Origin: Acetanaerobacterium elongatum
Lineage (GTDB): Bacteria > Bacillota > Clostridia > Oscillospirales > Ruminococcaceae
Assembly: GCF_900103835.1 (NCBI RefSeq)
Contig: NZ_FNID01000009.1
Coordinates: 28,169-92,168, forward strand
DNA length: 64,000 nt
Direction of reading: 5' to 3'
The translations under genes were made by a program, and so were the position numbers. The first letter of the stretch is position 1, and each line of letters starts with the position of its first letter. Positions 7,957 through 16,734 of this stretch are shown piece by piece. The notes under the pieces were generated by a model. The model was given only the letters and a program-made list of their open reading frames with translations, did no database searches and was not told where the DNA came from.

Positions 7957-10593
7957 TTAGCGGGGATATTTGATTGCGGCCTGTGCAGCGGCAAGGCGGG
8001 CAATCGGCACGCGGAAGGGCGAGCAGGAAACGTAGGTGAGCCCAACCTTGTGGCAGAACTCGATGGTGGAAGGATCACCGCCGTGCTCGCCGCAGATGCC
8101 CAGCTTGATGTCGGGGCGGGTCTGCTTGCCGAGGTCGGAAGCCATCTTCACCAGCTTGCCTACGCCGATCTGGTCGAGTTTAGCAAACGGATCGTTCTCG
8201 TAGATCTTCTTTGCATAGTAAGCCTCCAGGAACTTACCGGCGTCGTCACGGCTGAAGCCGAAGGTCATCTGGGTAAGATCGTTGGTGCCGAAGCTGAAGA
8301 ACTCAGCCTCTTTTGCAATCTCGTCAGCGGTAAGGGCAGCACGCGGAATCTCGATCATGGTACCAACCTTGTAGTGCAGGCTGGAACCGCTCTTGGCGAT
8401 GATAGCGTCTGCGGTGGTGGTTACCACGTTCTTAACATACTGCAGCTCCTTGATATCGCCAACCAGCGGAATCATAATCTCGGGCACGATATCCCAATCG
8501 GAGTGCTTCTTCTTAACGTTGATAGCAGCCTCGATAACGGCAGTGGTCTGCATCTCGGCAATTTCGGGGTAGGAAACAGCCAGACGGCAGCCGCGGTGAC
8601 CCATCATCGGGTTGAACTCGTGCAGGGATGCAATAACATCCTTCAGAGCCTGAACGCTCATCTTCATCTCGCCGGCAAGGGCAACAATGTCATCCTCGGC
8701 GGTGGGCAGGAACTCGTGGAGCGGCGGGTCAAGGAAGCGGATGGTTACGGCATAGCCGCCCATTGCCTCATACAGCGCCTCGAAGTCGCCTCTCTGCATC
8801 GGCAGAAGCTTTGCAAGAGCGGTTCTTCTCTGCTCCTCGGTCTCGGAAACGATCATCTCGCGCATAGCGGCGATACGGTCGGTATCAAAGAACATATGCT
8901 CGGTACGGCACAGGCCAATGCCCTCCGCGCCGAAGGAAGCAGCCTGCTTCGCATCCTTGGGGGTATCGGCGTTGGTGCGAACCTTCAGCTGTCTGAACTC
9001 GTCGGCCCAGCCCATCAGGGTGCCGAAGTAGCCCGAGATCGAAGCGGGAACGGTGGGGATTGCTTCGCCGTAAATCTTACCGGTAGAGCCGTCGAGCGAG
9101 ATATAATCGCCCTCGCTGATGGTCTTGCCGCCAAGGGTGAACTTCTTGTTTGCTTCATCCATCTTAATGTCGCCGCAGCCGGATACACAGCAGGTGCCCA
9201 TGCCGCGCGCAACAACAGCGGCGTGAGAGGTCATACCGCCGCGAACGGTGAGGATACCCTGCGAGTAGTGCATACCCTCGATGTCCTCAGGAGAGGTCTC
9301 AAGGCGGCAGAGAACAACCTTCTCGCCTCTCTTGGCCCACTCGGTAGCATCTTCGGCGGTGAATACCACACGGCCGCAGGCAGCGCCCGGGGAAGCGGGA
9401 AGAGCGGAACCGATGGGCTGTGCCTTCTTCAGGGCAGCGGCATCAAACTGCGGGTGCAGCAGCGCATCAAGCTGCTTGGGGTCTACCATGCAAACAGCCT
9501 CTTGCTTTGTAATCATGCCTTCCTCTACAAGGTCGCAGGCAATCTTTAAAGCGGCGGCAGCGGTGCGCTTGCCGTTACGGGTCTGAAGCATATAGAGCTT
9601 TTTATCTTCAATGGTGAATTCCATGTCCTGCATATCGCGGTAGTGGTTTTCCAGAATGCCGCAGATCTTAACAAACTGGTTGTAAGCGTCGGGCATGATC
9701 TTTGCAAGCTGGTCGATGGTTTGAGGGGTTCTAACACCTGCAACCACGTCCTCGCCCTGTGCGTTCATCAAGAACTCGCCGTACAGCTTCTTTTCGCCGG
9801 TGGAGGGGTTACGGGTGAACGCAACGCCGGTGCCGGAGGTATCGCCCATGTTGCCGAATACCATTGCCTGTACGTTAACGGCAGTACCCCAAGAGGAGGG
9901 GATGTCGTTCATGCGGCGGTAGTAGATAGCGCGGGGGTTATCCCACGAACGGAACACAGCCTTAACTGCGCCCATCAGCTGCTCAACCGGATCAGAGGGG
10001 AACTCTACGCCCTTGGCCTTTTTATACTCAGCCTTAAACTGTTTTGCCAGCTCCTTCAGGTCGTCGGCATCCAGCTCGGTATCAAGCTTAACGCCCTTCT
10101 CTTCCTTCATCTTGTCGATGAGCTCTTCGAAGTATTTCTTGCCAACCTCCATAACAACGTCGGAGTACATCTGGATGAAACGACGGTAGGAGTCGTAGGC
10201 GAAACGGGGGTTGTTGGTAAGCTTTGCAAAGCTCTCAACCACCTCTTCGTTTAAGCCGAGGTTTAAGATGGTGTCCATCATGCCGGGCATCGAAGCACGA
10301 GCGCCGGAACGAACGGAAACCAGCAGGGGGTTCTTGGGGTCGCCGAACTTTTTGCCCGAGATTTTCTCAAGCTCAGTAATATACTTGAGGATCTCTGCCT
10401 GAATCTCGTCGTTAATCTTGCCGCCGTCAGCATAATACTGGGTGCAGGCCTCGGTGGTTACGGTAAAGCCCTGAGGAACCGGCAGACCAAGGTTGGTCAT
10501 TTCTGCAAGGTTAGCACCTTTGCCGCCCAGCAGTTCTCTCATTTTTCCGTTACCTTCGGAAAAAAGGTAAACAAACTTTTTGCTCACTATCAT
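7957..10593 (-). CDS. ppdK: pyruvate, phosphate dikinase
   Basis: 878 residues, the standard PPDK length. The start was placed at ATG 10593, four bases after AGGAGG; the frame also opens eight codons earlier. In order: an N-terminal nucleotide-binding domain (GGKGANLAEMTNLGLPVPQGFTVTT), a central phosphohistidine domain with GGMTSHAAVVARGMGTCCVSG carrying the catalytic His, and a C-terminal PEP/pyruvate TIM barrel with LGICGEHGGDPSTIEFC including the catalytic Cys. It interconverts pyruvate + ATP + Pi and PEP + AMP + PPi; in fermentative Clostridia it works in PPi-based glycolysis or gluconeogenesis. Transcribed alone. Confidence 0.97.
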   Translation of the reverse strand: MIVSKKFVYLFSEGNGKMRELLGGKGANLAEMTNLGLPVPQGFTVTTEACTQYYADGGKINDEIQAEILKYITELEKISGKKFGDPKNPLLVSVRSGARASMPGMMDTILNLGLNEEVVESFAKLTNNPRFAYDSYRRFIQMYSDVVMEVGKKYFEELIDKMKEEKGVKLDTELDADDLKELAKQFKAEYKKAKGVEFPSDPVEQLMGAVKAVFRSWDNPRAIYYRRMNDIPSSWGTAVNVQAMVFGNMGDTSGTGVAFTRNPSTGEKKLYGEFLMNAQGEDVVAGVRTPQTIDQLAKIMPDAYNQFVKICGILENHYRDMQDMEFTIEDKKLYMLQTRNGKRTAAAALKIACDLVEEGMITKQEAVCMVDPKQLDALLHPQFDAAALKKAQPIGSALPASPGAACGRVVFTAEDATEWAKRGEKVVLCRLETSPEDIEGMHYSQGILTVRGGMTSHAAVVARGMGTCCVSGCGDIKMDEANKKFTLGGKTISEGDYISLDGSTGKIYGEAIPTVPASISGYFGTLMGWADEFRQLKVRTNADTPKDAKQAASFGAEGIGLCRTEHMFFDTDRIAAMREMIVSETEEQRRTALAKLLPMQRGDFEALYEAMGGYAVTIRFLDPPLHEFLPTAEDDIVALAGEMKMSVQALKDVIASLHEFNPMMGHRGCRLAVSYPEIAEMQTTAVIEAAINVKKKHSDWDIVPEIMIPLVGDIKELQYVKNVVTTTADAIIAKSGSSLHYKVGTMIEIPRAALTADEIAKEAEFFSFGTNDLTQMTFGFSRDDAGKFLEAYYAKKIYENDPFAKLDQIGVGKLVKMASDLGKQTRPDIKLGICGEHGGDPSTIEFCHKVGLTYVSCSPFRVPIARLAAAQAAIKYPR

Positions 10594-10671
10594 TCTACCT
10601 CCTGAAATAATATACAACTTATATTAAACTGCGAAAACGCAGTGTTAAGCCATTTATGCAGTTATCAATTT

Positions 10672-10677
10672 ATTATA
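10672..10677 (-). promoter_or_regulatory. extended -10 promoter of ppdK
   Basis: On the minus strand TTTGCTATAAT: TG one base before TATAAT, i.e. an extended -10 element about 80 bases before the start codon; no good -35 box. Confidence 0.45.
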
Positions 10678-10878
10678 GCAAATCCTTTTTTATTTTTCCA
10701 GAATTATTTTTAAATATTTCATAAGATTAAAGTAAATCTTGATATTATACCCCAGAATCTGCTTAGGCATAATCTACCCTTTCCGCCTGTTATGCCGAAT
10801 ACAAGCAACGCCCGTCTGCCTATACCGATATTAGGGTGCCTTCTATTTGTATAGTATATACCGCAAAGATAAAAACAA

Positions 10879-10916
10879 CGTAAAAGCGGCCGCCCATCAC
10901 AGCAGCCGCTTTTACG
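10879..10916 (-). terminator. terminator of the glnN-amt unit
   Basis: CGTAAAAGCGGC (10879-10890) pairs with GCCGCTTTTACG (10905-10916); leftward it is followed by TTGTTTTTATC. Confidence 0.7.
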
Positions 10917-10992
10917 CATCATTTTATGGTAAACAGGGATAAAAAGAAGTAAGCAGAGTAGTAAGGGTAACCTCTAAACAATCAATTGTCTG

Positions 10993-12693
10993 CTATTCGT
11001 CCTGCAGGGCGTCGTAGCCCTCCTCGCCGGTACGAACCTTTATCACATTCTCAACATCATATACGAATATCTTACCGTCGCCGATACGGCCGGTGTACAG
11101 CGTCTTCTTGGCGGTTTCAACCACCTGGGCAACAGGCACCTTGCACACAACAACCTCCACCTTAATCTTGGGCAGCAGCGTCATCTCCATCGGCACGCCT
11201 CTATAGTACTCCGGGGCACCCTTCTGCTGGCCGCAGCCAAGCACCTGGGTTACGGTAATACCGGTTACGCCAATTTCGTTAAGCGCCGCCTTCAGGGCTT
11301 CAAATCGGTTCTGGTTCATCAGAATCACTACGTTTGACATCTTTACGCCGTCAACCGGGGTACTGTCGATTACCTTTACGGGTACAGCCTTCTCTATCGG
11401 CACATTGCCGCTTACCGCCGAAGCCTCTGCAGGTTCGCTGCCGATGGATTCAACTGCGGGCATAAAGTCAGCATATGCGCTAACCAGTCCGTGCTCCTCC
11501 ACGTCAAGGCCAACAATCTCTTCCGCCTTGGTAACGCGCAGGCCAACTGTCTTTTTAATTACAAAGAAGATGATGGTCATGGTAACAACTACCCACGCCA
11601 TTACCGAGAACACACCCAGCGCCTGCTTGCCAAGGTAGGCAAAGCCGCCGCCGTAGAACAGGCCGCCGTCTGTTGCGAACAGGCCCACGCACAGGGTGCC
11701 GAAGGCACCGCACACGCCGTGAACGCTGATAGCGCCAACCGGGTCGTCAATCTTAACTACCTTGTCAAAGAACTCAACTGCCAGCACAACTATAATACCG
11801 GCAAGAAGGCCGATAATCGCAGCGCCTGCGGGAGAAACCGCGTCGCAGCCTGCCGTAATGGCAACCAGTCCTGCAAGGGCGCCGTTAAGCGTCATCGAAA
11901 CATCGGGTTTTTTATAGCGGATCCATGTAAAGATCATGGTGGCACATGCAGCTACCGCCGCAGCGATGTTGGTAGTTACGAATATATGGCCCATTAAGCC
12001 TTCAAAGCCTTCCGCCGCAATGGTGGAGGCGGGGTTGAACCCGAACCAGCCGAACCAAAGGATGAATACGCCCAAAGCGCCAAGGGTAATGCTGTGGCCG
12101 GGAATCGCCTTCGGCTTGCCCTGCTTATCGTATTTCCCGATACGCGGGCCAAGAAACGCCGCGCCAATCAGCGCCGAAACGCCGCCTACCATATGTACCG
12201 CGGTGGAACCGGCAAAATCATGGAAGCCGAGCTGAGCCAGCCAGCCGCCGCCCCAGATCCAGTGGCCGGAAATCGGGTAAACCACGGCGCTGATCATAAA
12301 GCTGTAGATACAGTAAGAGATAAACTTGGTTCTCTCTGCCATCGCGCCGGATACAATCGTCGCGGCGGTGGCACAGAACATCGTCTGGAATACCAGATAC
12401 GCGAGTGTCGGCACCTGATACCCGGCAACCACATGAGAGTAGTCGCCGCGGCTGAAAAAGTCTATCCAGCCAAAGAAGCCGTTGCCGGCACCGAACATAA
12501 TGCCGAAGCCCAGAATCCAGAAGATCGGTGTGCCGATACAAAAGTCCATCAGGTTCTTCATTACGATGTTACCGGCGTTTTTGGCGCGGGTAAAGCCTGT
12601 TTCTACCATTGCAAAGCCGGCTTGCATAAAGAATACGAGCGCGGCGCCAACCAGTAGCCAAATCGTGTTGGAAGTTGAAAAAACCTCCGACAT
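10993..12693 (-). CDS. amt: ammonium transporter fused to a C-terminal P-II domain
   Basis: 566 residues against roughly 400-450 for ordinary Amt. Residues 1-400 form the eleven-helix channel without a signal peptide: FVETGF-like AMVETGF, twin pore histidines in STAVHMVGG and AISVHGVCGAFG, and GFNPAST. After an about 45-residue linker, residues about 450-566 are a complete P-II (GlnB/GlnK) domain: VVILMNQNRFEALKAAL, T-loop GCGQQKGAPEYYRGV with the tyrosine that GlnD would uridylylate, and TGRIGDGKIFVYDVENVIKVRTGEEG. Free GlnK normally plugs Amt in response to ADP/ATP/2-oxoglutarate, so here the regulator is tethered. Lies 131 bp downstream of type III glutamine synthetase on the same strand. 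Confidence 0.93.
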   Translation of the reverse strand: MSEVFSTSNTIWLLVGAALVFFMQAGFAMVETGFTRAKNAGNIVMKNLMDFCIGTPIFWILGFGIMFGAGNGFFGWIDFFSRGDYSHVVAGYQVPTLAYLVFQTMFCATAATIVSGAMAERTKFISYCIYSFMISAVVYPISGHWIWGGGWLAQLGFHDFAGSTAVHMVGGVSALIGAAFLGPRIGKYDKQGKPKAIPGHSITLGALGVFILWFGWFGFNPASTIAAEGFEGLMGHIFVTTNIAAAVAACATMIFTWIRYKKPDVSMTLNGALAGLVAITAGCDAVSPAGAAIIGLLAGIIVVLAVEFFDKVVKIDDPVGAISVHGVCGAFGTLCVGLFATDGGLFYGGGFAYLGKQALGVFSVMAWVVVTMTIIFFVIKKTVGLRVTKAEEIVGLDVEEHGLVSAYADFMPAVESIGSEPAEASAVSGNVPIEKAVPVKVIDSTPVDGVKMSNVVILMNQNRFEALKAALNEIGVTGITVTQVLGCGQQKGAPEYYRGVPMEMTLLPKIKVEVVVCKVPVAQVVETAKKTLYTGRIGDGKIFVYDVENVIKVRTGEEGYDALQDE

Positions 12694-12824
12694 AGTTACT
12701 CCTCCTCATACACACTTGCTGGTGTTACTTATTTATTCTAACGCCCTCTATCCCCAGAAAGCATTAAAACCTTTTTTTACGGCGGCTGTGCGGCATCCCC
12801 TCCGCGCAGCTGCCAAGGCAGTGA

Positions 12825-14915
12825 TTATGCGTAAAACAGCAGGTCGCCGTAGGTCGGGAACGGCCAGTACTTCTTGGCGGTAAGGCCCTCCAGCTCGTCG
12901 GCAATCGCACGCAGCTCCACCATGGCGGGAATTACGCTGCCCCTGTAGAACTTCGCAAGCTCCATGCCGTCGCTGTAGTTCTTTACATCCAGCATCACGG
13001 CATCCAGCGCCTCAATCTTCTTATACATGCAGGAAGCAAGGTTGGAAAGCTTGGTGATGAGCTTCTCCTCCACGTCGCAGGTAATGGCGCTCGAAACGCT
13101 CTTCTTGGCTGCGGCAGTGGTGCTCAGCTCGCTTACATAGCTCATAACGGCGGGCAGAATCTCCTTCTTCGCCATATCAACCATGGTAAGCGCCTCTATG
13201 TTGATAATCTTAGAGTAGCTCTCCAGCAGAATCTCGTAGCGGGAGTGCATCTCAACCTCCGAGAATACCTTGTGCGCGGTAAACAGCGCGATATTCTTGG
13301 GGCTTATAAAGTAAGGCAGCGCCTCTACGGTGTTTTTGAGGTTTAAGAGGCCTCTCTTCTCGGCTTCCGCCACCCACTCTTCCGAGTAGTTGTTGCCGTT
13401 AAAGATAATGCGCCTGTGTTCTTTAATAGTATCCTTAATAAGCTTGTTAAGGGTGCCGGTAAAGTCGGAGGTGTTCTCCAGCACATCGGCAAACTGCTTA
13501 AGCGCTTCGGCTACGATGGTGTTCAGGATGATGTTCGGCCCCGCAATCGAGAACGCCGAGCCAAGGCTGCGGAATTCAAACTTATTGCCGGTAAAGGCAA
13601 AGGGCGAGGTGCGGTTTCTGTCGGTGGTGTCTTTCGGGAAGGTGGGCAGAACGTTTACGCCAATCTGCATCTGAACCTTCTCTTTTTTATCGTAGGCGGT
13701 GCCGTCAACAATCGAGTCAACAATCGCAGAAAGCTCCTCGCCAAGGAACATCGACATGATGGCGGGAGGGGCCTCGTTGGCGCCCAGACGGTGGTCGTTG
13801 GCAGCGCTGGATACCGAAATCCTCAGCAGATCCTGATACTCGTCAACCGCCTTGATTACGGCGCTTAAAATGGTTAAAAACTGTGCGTTCTCCAGCGGGG
13901 AATCTCCGGGCTCCAGCAGGTTTACGCCGGTATCGGTAGACATCGACCAGTTGTTGTGCTTGCCCGAGCCGTTTACACCCGCAAAGGGCTTCTCGTGCAA
14001 AAGGCAAACCAGGCCATGGTGGGGTGCTATCTTTTTCATCAGCTCCATGGTCAGCTGGTTGTGGTCGGTGGCGATGTTGGTGGTGGTAAAGATCGGCGCA
14101 AGCTCGTGCTGGCAGGGTGCAACCTCGTTATGCTTGGTTTTTGCAAGGATGCCGAGCTTCCACAGCTCCTCGTCAAGCTCCTTCATAAATGCGGATACAC
14201 GGGCGCGGATAGCGCCGAAGTAATGGTCATCCAGCTCCTGGCCCTTGGGGGGCTTTGCGCCAAACAGGGTTCTGCCGGTATAGATTAAGTCTTTTCTTTG
14301 GTTATAAAGCTTCTCATCTACAAGGAAGTACTCCTGCTCGGGGCCAACGGTGGTTCTTACATGCTTCGCCTTGTCGTTGCCGAACAGCCTTAGAATGCGC
14401 ATGGCCTGCACGTCAATGGCGTCCATCGAGCGCAGCAGCGGGGTCTTCTTATCCAGTGCCTCGCCGCCGTAAGAGCAGAAGGCGGTGGGAATGCAGAGGG
14501 TGCCGTCCTTAATAAAGGCATAGGAGGTGGGATCCCATGCGGTGTAGCCTCTCGCCTCAAAGGTGGCGCGCAGGCCGCCGGAGGGGAAGCTGGAGGCATC
14601 AGGCTCGCCCTTGATAAGCTCCTTGCCCGAAAACTCCATAATAACCTCTCCGTCCTTGGTGGGGGAGATAAAGCTGTCGTGCTTCTCGGCGGTAATGCCG
14701 GTCATGGGCTGGAACCAGTGGGTGAAGTGGGTTGCGCCCTTCTCAATCGCCCAATCCTTCATGGCGTTTGCAATAACGCCTGCGGTTCCTACATCCAGCG
14801 GCTTGCCGTCTGCAACCGCTGCCTTAAAGGCCTTGTAGGTTTCCTTGGGAAGTCTGGCTTTCATGGTTTTGTCGTTAAACACCAAGCTTCCGAATAACTC
14901 TGGAACATTGCTCAT
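12825..14915 (-). CDS. glnN: glutamine synthetase type III
   Basis: 696 residues, typical of the large GSIII (GlnN) family rather than the 440-residue GSI. Diagnostic N-terminus ([20 protein letters not shown]), [17 protein letters not shown], the [20 protein letters not shown] family block, the [11 protein letters not shown] metal-binding Glu region, KHNNWS and [16 protein letters not shown]. It catalyses ATP-dependent ligation of ammonia to glutamate in the cytosol as a dodecamer. It precedes the Amt-PII gene and runs divergently from the glutamate synthase operon, forming a nitrogen-assimilation block. A strong promoter and a hairpin/terminator leader lie upstream. Confidence 0.96.
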   Translation of the reverse strand: MSNVPELFGSLVFNDKTMKARLPKETYKAFKAAVADGKPLDVGTAGVIANAMKDWAIEKGATHFTHWFQPMTGITAEKHDSFISPTKDGEVIMEFSGKELIKGEPDASSFPSGGLRATFEARGYTAWDPTSYAFIKDGTLCIPTAFCSYGGEALDKKTPLLRSMDAIDVQAMRILRLFGNDKAKHVRTTVGPEQEYFLVDEKLYNQRKDLIYTGRTLFGAKPPKGQELDDHYFGAIRARVSAFMKELDEELWKLGILAKTKHNEVAPCQHELAPIFTTTNIATDHNQLTMELMKKIAPHHGLVCLLHEKPFAGVNGSGKHNNWSMSTDTGVNLLEPGDSPLENAQFLTILSAVIKAVDEYQDLLRISVSSAANDHRLGANEAPPAIMSMFLGEELSAIVDSIVDGTAYDKKEKVQMQIGVNVLPTFPKDTTDRNRTSPFAFTGNKFEFRSLGSAFSIAGPNIILNTIVAEALKQFADVLENTSDFTGTLNKLIKDTIKEHRRIIFNGNNYSEEWVAEAEKRGLLNLKNTVEALPYFISPKNIALFTAHKVFSEVEMHSRYEILLESYSKIINIEALTMVDMAKKEILPAVMSYVSELSTTAAAKKSVSSAITCDVEEKLITKLSNLASCMYKKIEALDAVMLDVKNYSDGMELAKFYRGSVIPAMVELRAIADELEGLTAKKYWPFPTYGDLLFYA

Positions 14916-14980
14916 ACCATTTACCTCACATTCTAAAAAGTTTTCATCTCGGCTATCCCTGTAAAAATACCGATTAAAAC

Positions 14981-15023
14981 AAAAAAAGACACCGTGGGTT
15001 TATGCCCACAGCGCCTTCGCTGT
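14981..15023 (-). promoter_or_regulatory. glnN leader: hairpin overlapping an intrinsic terminator
   Basis: Leftward transcript. The first hairpin has stem ACAGC/GCUGU and loop GAAGGC (15008-15023); the second has stem CUGUGGG/CCCACGG and loop CAUAAA (14992-15011) and is followed by UGUCUUUUUUU. The two share 15008-15011, so they are mutually exclusive: forming the first should block the terminator. This layout fits antitermination, possibly by the ANTAR protein encoded at 23952. The loop has G at position 4 but G, not A, at position 1. Confidence 0.55.
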
Positions 15024-15033
15024 TGATATTAAC

Positions 15034-15062
15034 AGTATATACTTGGGCTTTTAATTTGTCAA
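15034..15062 (-). promoter_or_regulatory. sigma-A promoter of glnN
   Basis: Leftward TTGACA (15057-15062), 17 bases, TATACT (15034-15039). The predicted start of transcription lies just before the leader hairpin. Confidence 0.8.
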
Positions 15063-15200
15063 CCCCCTTTTTGCCAAAAATTTTGCAAGAACATAAAAAC
15101 AATCTTGCATTATACAATTGTTAAAACACCGTAGCAGCGGCATGTCAGCGGTAAATATTTGTGTATATTGCAGTAAATTTAGTTTTCGCATTCAATTTGC

Positions 15201-15228
15201 TTGACATCAGGCCCGTATAATGTATAAT
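15201..15228 (+). promoter_or_regulatory. sigma-A promoter of the glutamate synthase operon
   Basis: TTGACA (15201-15206), 16 bases, TATAAT (15223-15228). Transcription should begin near 15235, immediately before the leader hairpin. Confidence 0.8.
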
Positions 15229-15237
15229 ATAAAGCAA

Positions 15238-15307
15238 TGAACAATGGCGTTCATCAAGGGGCACGAGGCGGCAAGCCACGCGTCCCCTTGGTGAACGCTA
15301 TTTTTTT
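15238..15307 (+). promoter_or_regulatory. glutamate synthase leader: hexaloop hairpin overlapping a strong terminator
   Basis: TGAAC-AATGGC-GTTCA (15238-15253) is a five-pair hairpin with a six-base loop having A at position 1 and G at position 4, the loop rule described for ANTAR-protein targets. Its 3' arm is part of the next structure, a 15-pair stem (15247-15261 with 15284-15298) followed by seven T (15301-15307), a strong terminator. Stabilising the small hairpin would prevent the terminator. The second ANTAR hexaloop hairpin expected from the published motif is not evident: the inner loop around 15269-15280 does not obey the A1/G4 rule. Confidence 0.6.
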
Positions 15308-15340
15308 GTCTTTTGCCTGACCGGTTACGGGCGGGCCGAC

Positions 15341-15370
15341 AGCCGACACCTTTGCGGTCGGCTTCTTTTA
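15341..15370 (+). terminator. second leader terminator before the glutamate synthase operon
   Basis: AGCCGAC (15341-15347) pairs with GTCGGCT (15357-15363) with a nine-base loop, then TCTTTTA. It lies about 260 bases before the first gene, so the operon has two consecutive leader terminators. Confidence 0.55.
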
Positions 15371-15633
15371 GACCATGGCAATTCACAGGGGTAAAACTTT
15401 AAAGCATTGCATCAAACGCCGTGTGCGGGGAGCAATGCGCGAATGCCGCCTGCCAACGGGGCGGCTGCACCACGGGGTGCCGCTATCTAAACGTGCTTGA
15501 TACAGCTTTTTATGGGCATCTTCTTTTTTTGCACATTTCACAAGAAAAAGAGGGAACGCCGGCGAAAGGCCGCCGCTATGAAAGGCCGGTATTACCGCAG
15601 AACTATATCACGTTGGAGGAAAGAGAGAGTACC

Positions 15634-16734
15634 ATGCAGACTATTCCAAGAGAAGGCGAGGTTAGAATCCCGTCGGGCTGCGCCATTTCGGGAATCTTCT
15701 CAAAAAGCGGCAAGCGCTTAAGCGGCGAGGGTGTCATCAAATCCATCGCCACCATGCACGACCGTTCTAACGGCCTGGGCGGCGGCTTTGCCGGCTACGG
15801 CATCTACCCGCAGCACAAGGATCTTTATGCGTTTCACATCTTTTACGAAAACAAGGCTGCCAAGCAAACCTGTGAGGAGTATCTTGCAAAAAGGTTTGAG
15901 ATAGCCGATTGCGGCGAGATCCCCGTAAAAAAGATGCTGATTATCAAAAACGAGCCGCTCATCTGGCGGTATTTTATGCTGCCGCTGCCCAAGAAGCTGG
16001 AGCACAGCCTTGTGGATGAAAAGGAATTTGTGGCACAGGTGGTTACCGAAATCAACACCAAAATTCAGGGCGCCTTTGTGTTCTCCAGCGGCAAAAACAT
16101 GGGCGTGTTCAAGGCCGTAGGCTTCCCCGAGGATGTGGGCGAGTACTACCGTCTGGAGGAATACTCCGGCTATTGCTGGACAGCGCACGGCCGTTACCCC
16201 ACAAACACCCCCGGCTGGTGGGGCGGCGCGCACCCCTTTGCGCTGCTTGACTACTCCATCGTGCACAACGGCGAGATCTCGAGCTACGACGCCAACCGCC
16301 GCTGCATCGAGATGTTCGGCTACAAGTGCACCCTGTTAACCGATACCGAGGCCATTACCTATATCATCGACTATCTGGTGCGCAAGGTAGGGCTTACGCT
16401 GGAGGAGGTTGCGAGCGTAATCGCCGCCCCCTTCTGGAAAGAGATCGACCGCCTGCCCGAAGAGGAGAAGGCGCGCCTTACATACCTGCGCAACGCGTTT
16501 GCGGGCATGCTGATTACCGGGCCGTTTTCCATCCTGCTGGGCTTTGAAGGCGGCATGATGGCGCTAAACGACCGCCTAAAGCTGCGCTCGATGGTAGTGG
16601 GCGAAAAGGATGATATGGTTTATATCGCGAGTGAGGAATGCGCCATCCGCGTAATTGAGCCGAATGTTGACCGTATCTGGGCGCCCAAGGGCGGCCAGCC
16701 GGTAATTGTAACCTTAAACGGAGGTGTGCGCTAG
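15634..16734 (+). CDS. glutamate synthase, glutaminase (class II amidotransferase) subunit
   Basis: 366 residues from ATG 15634, with GGAGGA upstream; the frame opens 71 codons earlier but that part is not conserved-looking. A class II glutamine amidotransferase as a separate polypeptide, as in archaeal-type split glutamate synthase. The candidate nucleophilic Cys is in SGCAISGIF near residue 17, and the fold signatures GGFAGYG, HGRYPTNTPGWWGGAHPF and VHNGEISSYDANRR follow. Role: release ammonia from glutamine for the partner synthase domain. First of five genes; stop and next ATG are adjacent. Confidence 0.9.
   Translation: MQTIPREGEVRIPSGCAISGIFSKSGKRLSGEGVIKSIATMHDRSNGLGGGFAGYGIYPQHKDLYAFHIFYENKAAKQTCEEYLAKRFEIADCGEIPVKKMLIIKNEPLIWRYFMLPLPKKLEHSLVDEKEFVAQVVTEINTKIQGAFVFSSGKNMGVFKAVGFPEDVGEYYRLEEYSGYCWTAHGRYPTNTPGWWGGAHPFALLDYSIVHNGEISSYDANRRCIEMFGYKCTLLTDTEAITYIIDYLVRKVGLTLEEVASVIAAPFWKEIDRLPEEEKARLTYLRNAFAGMLITGPFSILLGFEGGMMALNDRLKLRSMVVGEKDDMVYIASEECAIRVIEPNVDRIWAPKGGQPVIVTLNGGVR

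Larger units (their letters stand above)
10594..10992. other. intergenic region between amt and ppdK
   Basis: About 400 bases without a gene. It holds the ppdK promoter at its right side and the amt terminator at 10879-10916; the rest is AT-rich with no recognisable element. Confidence 0.4.

Noticed and set aside
8050..9549. 499-codon open frame antisense to ppdK
   Set aside because: It runs opposite to a certain gene, has Gly/Leu/Val-rich low-information composition and no ribosome binding site; it is a codon-bias shadow.
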